Assembly: GCA_903928285.1 (NCBI GenBank)
Contig: CAIYQH010000493.1
Coordinates: forward strand, 1-9,616
Length of the DNA stretch: 9,616 bases
Direction of reading: 5' to 3'
Source of the DNA: an uncultured Bacteroidales bacterium
GTDB taxonomy: Bacteria; Bacteroidota; Bacteroidia; Bacteroidales; FEN-979
Shown here in pieces: positions 5,880 through 9,616 of this stretch. Below the pieces are notes generated by a model, which searched no databases, was not told the DNA's origin, and saw nothing but the letters and a program-made list of their open reading frames with translations. Both the position numbers and the translations under genes were made by a program. Within the stretch, counting starts at the first letter, position 1. Each line of letters opens with the position of its first letter.

Positions 5880-6338
5880 ATGCCAACTCAATTAAGCCCA
5901 CATTTTTCACTCGAGGAATTAACCTTCAGCCAGACCGCTGCACGCCAGGGGATCGACAACACGGCATCGCCGCAGATTGCTGCCAACTTGGTCCTTGTCG
6001 TTGGGATCCTGGAAGATATCCGTAGCCTGCTGGGCGATGTCCCCCTCCATATCAGCAGCGGATACCGCTGCCCGGCACTCAATACCCTGATTGGCGGGTC
6101 GAGGACCAGCGCCCACATGAACGGGCTGGCGGCCGATTTTACGGCCCCAGATTTCGGATCGGTTCTCGAGGTAGCCCAGGCCATAGCCGCCTCCGGACTC
6201 GTTTTCGACCAGCTCATCCACGAATACGGCACCTGGGTCCATGTCGGGATGGCTGCCAGCGGCGTAACCCCGCGCCGGCAATTACTGACCATCTTCAAGG
6301 GAACAGGATACATGCCCGGGATCCTGGCGGCGCAGTAA
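5880..6338 (+). CDS. Peptidase M15 family protein (phage endolysin-like, D-Ala-D-Ala type)
   Basis: The 152-residue product is a compact zinc peptidase of the M15 (M15A/M15_3) type, whose members cut peptide bonds in peptidoglycan cross-bridges or stem peptides. The opening LSPHFSLEELTFSQTAARQGIDN is the typical start of phage-type M15 lysins and prophage or cryptic copies of them. The zinc site is complete: H79 and D86 in SAHMNGLAADF (HxxxxxxD) and H121 in WVHVG, with E115 placed as the likely catalytic base. SSGYRCPALN (59-68) is another family motif. There is no signal peptide or membrane segment, so the protein would stay in the cytoplasm unless a holin or other route exists. No phage structural gene, holin or integrase is visible nearby. 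It may be a domesticated lysin or a cargo gene. Length matches single-domain family members. Confidence 0.9.
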   Translation: MPTQLSPHFSLEELTFSQTAARQGIDNTASPQIAANLVLVVGILEDIRSLLGDVPLHISSGYRCPALNTLIGGSRTSAHMNGLAADFTAPDFGSVLEVAQAIAASGLVFDQLIHEYGTWVHVGMAASGVTPRRQLLTIFKGTGYMPGILAAQ

Positions 6339-6411
6339 AGGTTCGTAAAGTCTAAACCGGGAAGGCACAAGGAAAGCATAACGATACAAAGGAAAAATTG
6401 TGGTATTATGG

Positions 6412-6445
6412 CCTGCGGGGCCATCCCATAGCATGGCCCTGCAGG
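6412..6445. terminator. Strong 13-bp hairpin, possible terminator, with a second small hairpin
   Basis: CCTGCGGGGCCAT (6412-6424) pairs with ATGGCCCTGCAGG (6433-6445) over 13 positions with one G-U, around an 8-nt loop. It starts 74 bp after the M15 stop codon. No T-run follows on the plus strand; instead a short hairpin TAACC/GGTTA (6446-6450 with 6456-6460) comes next. It may end the upstream transcript, act as an RNA stabiliser, or be a folded leader for the gene at 6498. Confidence 0.45.
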
Positions 6446-6458
6446 TAACCAAACAGGT

Positions 6459-6468
6459 TAATTCAAAT
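6459..6468 (+). promoter_or_regulatory. Variant leader motif TAATTCAAAT before the LruC gene
   Basis: This differs by one base from TAATTTAAAT, the motif found before three other genes in the window. It ends 29 bases before ATG 6498 and overlaps by two bases the right arm of the small hairpin at 6446-6460. Meaning is uncertain. Confidence 0.25.
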
Positions 6469-6497
6469 TATATAAAAACCCGGCGTAAAAATCATTC

Positions 6498-8372
6498 ATG
6501 AAGAGATCTTTATTATTCGTTTCCATTGTTTGCATCGTCATATTTGCAGGCTGCCATAAAATAGCGGAAACAACCGTCACCCCCGAAACATCAGGACTGG
6601 CGGCCCCAAACCAGTTCAACTGGTCATCCGTCAATAATGTAGGGATTCACCTTTCCAATCTCCCCGCAGGGATTATCCGCATATCATCGGCCGACAATTC
6701 CGAACTTTACCTGAAGGCGATGGCCGACGGCATCACCACGACAATGGACGTGACCGTAGAGGTTACCTCCTTCACCGATTCACTGATGATCAATGAATTC
6801 CCGGTAAGGATAACCGCCGGCAACGTCACCTTCGCCTTCCCGGCAAGAAAGAAAGAATCGATGGTTACCAACTATTCGATGAATTTTAACGGGACCACCT
6901 CCTGGATTAAGGTAGCCGGCGCCACCAATCTCAGTTTAACTAATCAGTACAGCGTTTCGGCCTGGGTAAAGCCCGGCCTCCAGCAAACTGCAAAAATCAT
7001 TGAAAAGGGCGACTGGGATGGCCTGGGTATCGGGCAGGATTATTGGAACGGCTGGCAGACCAGCGTTGCCTTCACCGATGGCACCTCCTCGGTGATTGAC
7101 TGGGGAGCGGGCAGACCGGCGCTGAATCAATGGTACCATATTGCAGGCACCTACGATGGGGCACACATCAAATTGTATGTCGACGGCATCATGAAAAAAA
7201 CAGTTGCCGCTACAGGCTCTATCCGTTCCAATGGGAGAATAACCTCCATCGGCTCGGATGCGGGAGCACAGAAATTTTTTAAAGGGCTGATCGACGAGGT
7301 CACTATCTGGAACACAGCCCTTACCGCCGCACAGGTAACCACCGGACGAACAACAGGCTATACCGGGGGCGAGAGCGGGCTTAAAGGCTATTGGAAATTC
7401 AATGAAGGCAGCGGGGCCACCTGCTACGATGTTACCACAGACCATTACAACGGCGCCGGTATTTCAACCCTCTACTCCACAGATGTAAGCTATGCCCTTA
7501 CGGTTGACTCTGACCAGGATGGCGTACCTGATACCTACGATGATTACCCGCTTGATCCCACCCGCGCCTTCAACAACAGGCTTCCCTCCTCCGGTTTCAA
7601 CACGCTGGTTTTTGAGGACCTGTGGCCAGCCCAGGGCGACTATGACTTCAACGACCTGGTTACAGGATACCAGTTCAACACCATCACCAATGCCCAGAAC
7701 AGGATTGTGGAAACCTACGCCACCTTTGTGATCAGGGCGATCGGCGGTAGCTTCCAAAACGGGCTGGGTGTACAGCTTACGGGCAGCACGATCCCCCAGC
7801 CGGCCATCACCTGCACAGGCTTCAGTTTGCACGAAAATTATATCACCCTGTCAGCCAACGGGCTGGAAGCATCTCAGGCACACCCGACCTTTATTGTTTT
7901 TGACAACGCCTACAAGCTTATGCCCGGCCAGAGCGGTGTGTCAGGCGTTAATGTAGAGCCGGGGGTTCCCTGGATCACTCCCGATACCGTAAGGATCCAC
8001 CTTCTTTTTCCAGCCAATACCTATACCCTCAGCCAGCTGAACCAGGCGGCCTTCAACCCCTTCCTGATCGTCAACAAAACCCGGGGCAGGGAGGTTCACC
8101 TGGCCGATTATCCGCCTACTTCACTGGCAAACCCGGCCTATTTTGAAACTGTGAACGACGACAGCAAACCTGCCACAGGCCGGTATTATAAAGCAAAGAG
8201 CAACCTGCCCTGGGCCCTCAATATCCCTGGCACCTTCAGCTACATGTCTGAAAAGAAAAGTATCCTGAGCGGCTATCTGAAGATGTCGCCCTGGGCACAA
8301 TCGGGAGGAGCCCAGTATGCGAACTGGTACCTCAGCCTCCAGGGATACCGCAATAATGCCAATATTTACTGA
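6498..8372 (+). CDS. LruC-domain lipoprotein with LamG domain
   Basis: This 624-residue protein is a predicted lipoprotein: MKRSLLFVSIVCIVIFAGC is a type II signal sequence with lipobox FAGC, so C19 would be lipidated and the protein anchored in the envelope, probably the outer membrane. Residues about 128-325 form a LamG/concanavalin A-like domain (MNFNGTTSW...YSVSAWVKPG..., WYHIAGTYDG, KLYVDG, FKGLIDEVTIWN), a common carbohydrate- or ligand-binding fold. A DSDQDGVPDTYDDYPLDP stretch (337-354) has the Asp spacing of a calcium-binding loop. The rest, about 350-600, is the LruC domain, with its FNTLVFEDLWPAQGDYDFND signature. LruC proteins were named from Leptospira lipoproteins and are widespread in Bacteroidota; their molecular function is not known. 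Surface binding is the best guess. The gene stands alone and converges on the Rieske gene. Start ATG 6498 is fixed by the signal peptide. Confidence 0.88.
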   Translation: MKRSLLFVSIVCIVIFAGCHKIAETTVTPETSGLAAPNQFNWSSVNNVGIHLSNLPAGIIRISSADNSELYLKAMADGITTTMDVTVEVTSFTDSLMINEFPVRITAGNVTFAFPARKKESMVTNYSMNFNGTTSWIKVAGATNLSLTNQYSVSAWVKPGLQQTAKIIEKGDWDGLGIGQDYWNGWQTSVAFTDGTSSVIDWGAGRPALNQWYHIAGTYDGAHIKLYVDGIMKKTVAATGSIRSNGRITSIGSDAGAQKFFKGLIDEVTIWNTALTAAQVTTGRTTGYTGGESGLKGYWKFNEGSGATCYDVTTDHYNGAGISTLYSTDVSYALTVDSDQDGVPDTYDDYPLDPTRAFNNRLPSSGFNTLVFEDLWPAQGDYDFNDLVTGYQFNTITNAQNRIVETYATFVIRAIGGSFQNGLGVQLTGSTIPQPAITCTGFSLHENYITLSANGLEASQAHPTFIVFDNAYKLMPGQSGVSGVNVEPGVPWITPDTVRIHLLFPANTYTLSQLNQAAFNPFLIVNKTRGREVHLADYPPTSLANPAYFETVNDDSKPATGRYYKAKSNLPWALNIPGTFSYMSEKKSILSGYLKMSPWAQSGGAQYANWYLSLQGYRNNANIY

Positions 8373-8512
8373 TCAACATTCCATTTCTAAGGATGAGCAT
8401 CCTGGCAGCAACATCTGCCTGACCCGCACAGGACCTGTCGCTGCCACCCCCGGAATATCCCTGTTTCCCGATCCTGCAAATCGCAGTTAACCTTCATGAC
8501 TAACACCAATTT

Positions 8513-8566
8513 AAAGTACGAAATACAAAGTACAAACGAAAGTGGGAAGTACAAAGTTCGAAGGGC
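8513..8566. repeat. A-rich heptad repeat block (AAAGTAC type)
   Basis: Seven-base units AAAGTAC (8513-8519), GAAATAC (8520-8526), AAAGTAC (8527-8533) and AAACGAA (8534-8540) are followed, after a phase shift, by GAAGTAC (8546-8552), AAAGTTC (8553-8559) and GAAGGGC (8560-8566). A sequence near 8597-8613 (TTGTTCTTCG...TTCGTAC) is a partial inverted match, so a loose hairpin is possible. The period equals that of the block at 3035-3120 but the unit sequence differs. Confidence 0.7.
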
Positions 8567-8638
8567 GAACAACGGCCTGCTGATCCCAGACTTTGTTCTT
8601 CGTCATTCGTACATAGCATTCTCTTTTGGGCTTGTCCG

Positions 8639-8656
8639 TATTTTTAATTAAAAATA
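8639..8656. other. Perfect 18-bp AT palindrome between convergent genes
   Basis: TATTTTTAATTAAAAATA is its own reverse complement. It lies about 50 bp after the Rieske stop on the minus strand and about 270 bp after the LruC stop. It gives T-runs on both strands but has no GC stem, so a bidirectional terminator is only a possibility; a protein-binding site or chance AT-rich sequence are alternatives. Confidence 0.35.
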
Positions 8657-8707
8657 GTTGAGGAAGATGCTGATGAAACACTTTATTGGCCTGGATTGAT
8701 TCAACGG

Positions 8708-9130
8708 TCAGCCCTTAATGGTCAGGATGTTGCCACTGCGGGTTACCGCGTATTTCTTGACCGGGCTGGTTGGCGGTCCGCCAGTAACATTGCCGTTGGC
8801 ATCATAGGTGCCGCCATGACAAGGGCAAACGAAAATCATAGAGGTTGCCTGGTAGGCAATCGTACATCCCTGGTGGGTACAGGTTTGGGAGAGTGCGATA
8901 AAGCCGTCGGTGGCGGTACTGATCCGGGTGATCACCACACCGTTTGAATAGGCATACCCGCCCATGGAATTAAGCGCTTTAAAGGCTGCCTGTGACAGGT
9001 CAACGGTAAAGTTCACAGAAGGGCCCTGCGGGGTGGTGCTGGTTTTGGCACAGCTTTCAAGGAATGATGATCCGACTGCCGCAGCGGCCAATACCAGCGC
9101 TGAGGTCCTGAAAAATTCTTTTCTGTTCAT
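8708..9130 (-). CDS. Rieske [2Fe-2S] lipoprotein
   Basis: The product is a 140-residue exported Rieske iron-sulfur protein, an electron carrier. The two cluster motifs are complete: C84-T-H86-Q-G-C89 and C102-P-C104-H105-G-G. By family rule C84, H86, C102 and H105 hold the [2Fe-2S] cluster and C89-C104 form the stabilising disulfide. GPPTSPV (118-124) is the proline loop that shields the cluster. The N-terminus MNRKEFFRTS, followed by an Ala-rich hydrophobic stretch and LESC at 24-27, looks like a Tat-type signal with RK in place of RR plus a lipobox at C27; Tat export fits, since Rieske clusters are inserted before transport. No cytochrome b or c1 partner is present, so it is not shown to be part of a bc complex; a stand-alone lipid-anchored carrier or oxidase partner is more likely. 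It is in the same orientation as the beta-barrel gene upstream, with a 184-bp gap holding a possible terminator. Confidence 0.92.
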   Translation of the reverse strand: MNRKEFFRTSALVLAAAAVGSSFLESCAKTSTTPQGPSVNFTVDLSQAAFKALNSMGGYAYSNGVVITRISTATDGFIALSQTCTHQGCTIAYQATSMIFVCPCHGGTYDANGNVTGGPPTSPVKKYAVTRSGNILTIKG

Positions 9131-9216
9131 TGATTTTTTTTCAGCTTAGGATGAAAATTAACGGTTGTACAAATTCGGTATCTTATGAATCCTGATCCGT
9201 GACTGTGAAAATGACC

Positions 9217-9255
9217 GGAGGACAACCCCTGGAAAACCCATGCTGGTTATCCTCC
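9217..9255 (-). terminator. Possible terminator after the beta-barrel gene
   Basis: On the minus strand GGAGGATAACC (9255-9245) pairs with GGTTGTCCTCC (9227-9217) over 11 positions with one G-U, around a 17-nt loop. It starts 60 bp past the beta-barrel stop codon and comes before the Rieske gene. The sequence after it, GGTCATTTT, has only a weak T-run. Within the same spacer AACCCCTG and CAGGGGTT (9224-9231 and 9283-9290) form a wider alternative pairing. Confidence 0.35.
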
Positions 9256-9314
9256 GTACATGTTCACCGTAATTGGCGCCAACAGGGGTTATCCCTGCAT
9301 GCACGTGAATATGA

Positions 9315-9616
9315 TCAGAACTTCCCAAAACGGATGCTGAGCTTTGCGGTCAACTGGTTCAGGCTTTCAGGCGAGGTAACTCTCCTGTCGCGCTCGGGAG
9401 AATAACGATAGCTCACGCCGAGACCTACCCTCAGTTTTTTAATGACATTTAATTCAAGTTTCACACCTGGTTCAAGAACGAAAAAATGCTCACCATGGTA
9501 GAAATAATGTTTAAAACCATCCTGAACCAGGGCCGAGTCGGAAGGATTTATAGGCCTTGATTCGGAAACCATGCCCCCGCCTATCACAAGCGGAAAACTG
9601 ACATGGACCTTCGAGA
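9315..9616 (-). CDS. Outer-membrane beta-barrel protein, C-terminal end (5' partial)
   Basis: The frame is open from the right edge of the window to TGA at 9317-9315, giving about 100 residues of the end of a longer protein. It reads KVHVSFPLVIGGGMVSES..., then FFVLEPGVKLELNVIKKLRVGLGVSYRYS, and ends LNQLTAKLSIRFGKF. Alternating hydrophobic and polar residues in paired short strands, the Gly-aromatic pattern, and the final phenylalanine are typical of the last strands of an outer-membrane beta-barrel, where the C-terminal F is the signal for the BAM assembly machine. The sub-family (porin-like or OmpA-like barrel) cannot be told without the N-terminus. A GTG at 9587 could be read as a start but falls inside a strand and the frame continues upstream, so it is not the start. 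Confidence 0.75.
   Translation of the reverse strand, partial: SKVHVSFPLVIGGGMVSESRPINPSDSALVQDGFKHYFYHGEHFFVLEPGVKLELNVIKKLRVGLGVSYRYSPERDRRVTSPESLNQLTAKLSIRFGKF

Larger units (their letters stand above)
8373..8707. other. Spacer between convergent genes, no gene seen
   Basis: This 335-bp gap separates the LruC gene from the Rieske gene, which point towards each other. It holds short inverted repeats (GGCAG/CTGCC at 8404-8419 and ACAGG-A-CCTGT at 8428-8438), an A-rich 7-bp repeat block, and an AT palindrome. A small open frame on the minus strand (8387-8572) reads through the repeats and has no family features. I see no coding gene or stable RNA. Confidence 0.6.

Noticed and set aside
5888..6424. 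178-codon minus-strand open frame
   Set aside because: It is longer than the gene opposite but lacks any recognisable domain, while the plus strand encodes a complete M15 zinc site.
6936..7832. Minus-strand open frames opposite the LruC gene (169 and 122 codons)
   Set aside because: They are antisense shadows of LamG and LruC coding sequence, with no start signals or family features.
8387..8572. 61-codon minus-strand open frame in the convergent spacer
   Set aside because: It starts in the heptad repeats, and its only hydrophobic stretch comes from TTTGTACTTC-like repeat sequence; no support for a real peptide.
8696..8947. 83-codon plus-strand open frame
   Set aside because: It is antisense to the Rieske gene, which has both cluster motifs.
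9199..9405. 68-codon plus-strand open frame
   Set aside because: It spans the hairpin spacer and the antisense of the beta-barrel end; no family features.
1..9616. Defence island, toxin-antitoxin pair, biosynthetic cluster or complete mobile element
   Set aside because: No nuclease, methylase, reverse transcriptase, toxin, synthase, transposase or integrase sequence is seen; the genes are envelope, redox and signalling types in separate units.
1..9616. tRNA, rRNA or known riboswitch
   Set aside because: Reading the spacers on both strands I saw no cloverleaf with a GTTCGA-type T-arm, no rRNA-like sequence, and no familiar riboswitch core.

Overview
The window looks like a chromosomal fragment from a Bacteroidota bacterium, probably an environmental Bacteroidales-like lineage; genus cannot be told from this sequence. 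The evidence is two secreted proteins with type IX secretion (T9SS) type A C-terminal sorting domains, a LruC-domain lipoprotein, a PafA-type phosphatase end, a Bacteroidota-style secreted GNCGSC metal-binding protein, promoter-like TAnnTTTG boxes instead of sigma70 boxes, and AT-rich leaders instead of strong Shine-Dalgarno sites. No tRNA, rRNA, transposase, integrase, CRISPR array or recognisable defence system is visible.

Layout, plus strand: (1) the 3' end of a PafA-like alkaline phosphatase (2-229); (2) a membrane polyferredoxin of the NapH/YccM type (242-1399) 12 bp downstream; (3) a gene-free stretch with a TATCTTTG promoter candidate and three 61-bp tandem repeats, each carrying a GC-rich palindromic core (1448-1630); (4) a T9SS-secreted protein (1667-2554); (5) a secreted heavy-metal-associated (HMA) domain protein (2611-2958) ending in a clear intrinsic terminator; (6) an array of 7-bp repeats folded into an inverted repeat (3035-3120); (7) a stand-alone response-regulator receiver domain (3303-3698); (8) a Kelch/PKD/T9SS surface protein (3892-5817); (9) a signal-less M15 peptidase resembling phage endolysins (5880-6338); (10) a LamG + LruC lipoprotein (6498-8372). 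On the minus strand, converging on this block: (11) a Rieske [2Fe-2S] lipoprotein (8708-9130) and (12) the 3' end of an outer-membrane beta-barrel protein (9315-9616, running off the window).

The genes do not form one obvious pathway. The common theme is the cell envelope: most products are predicted to be exported (outer-membrane, surface, lipoprotein or periplasmic), and two carry Fe-S redox centres facing or embedded in the membrane. Most genes appear to be single or two-gene transcription units separated by repeat-rich spacers. The items most worth a second look are non-coding: the 61-bp palindromic tandem repeat lying in a possible 5' leader, the heptad inverted-repeat array, and a 10-bp AT-rich motif (TAATTTAAAT) found just upstream of three separate start codons.
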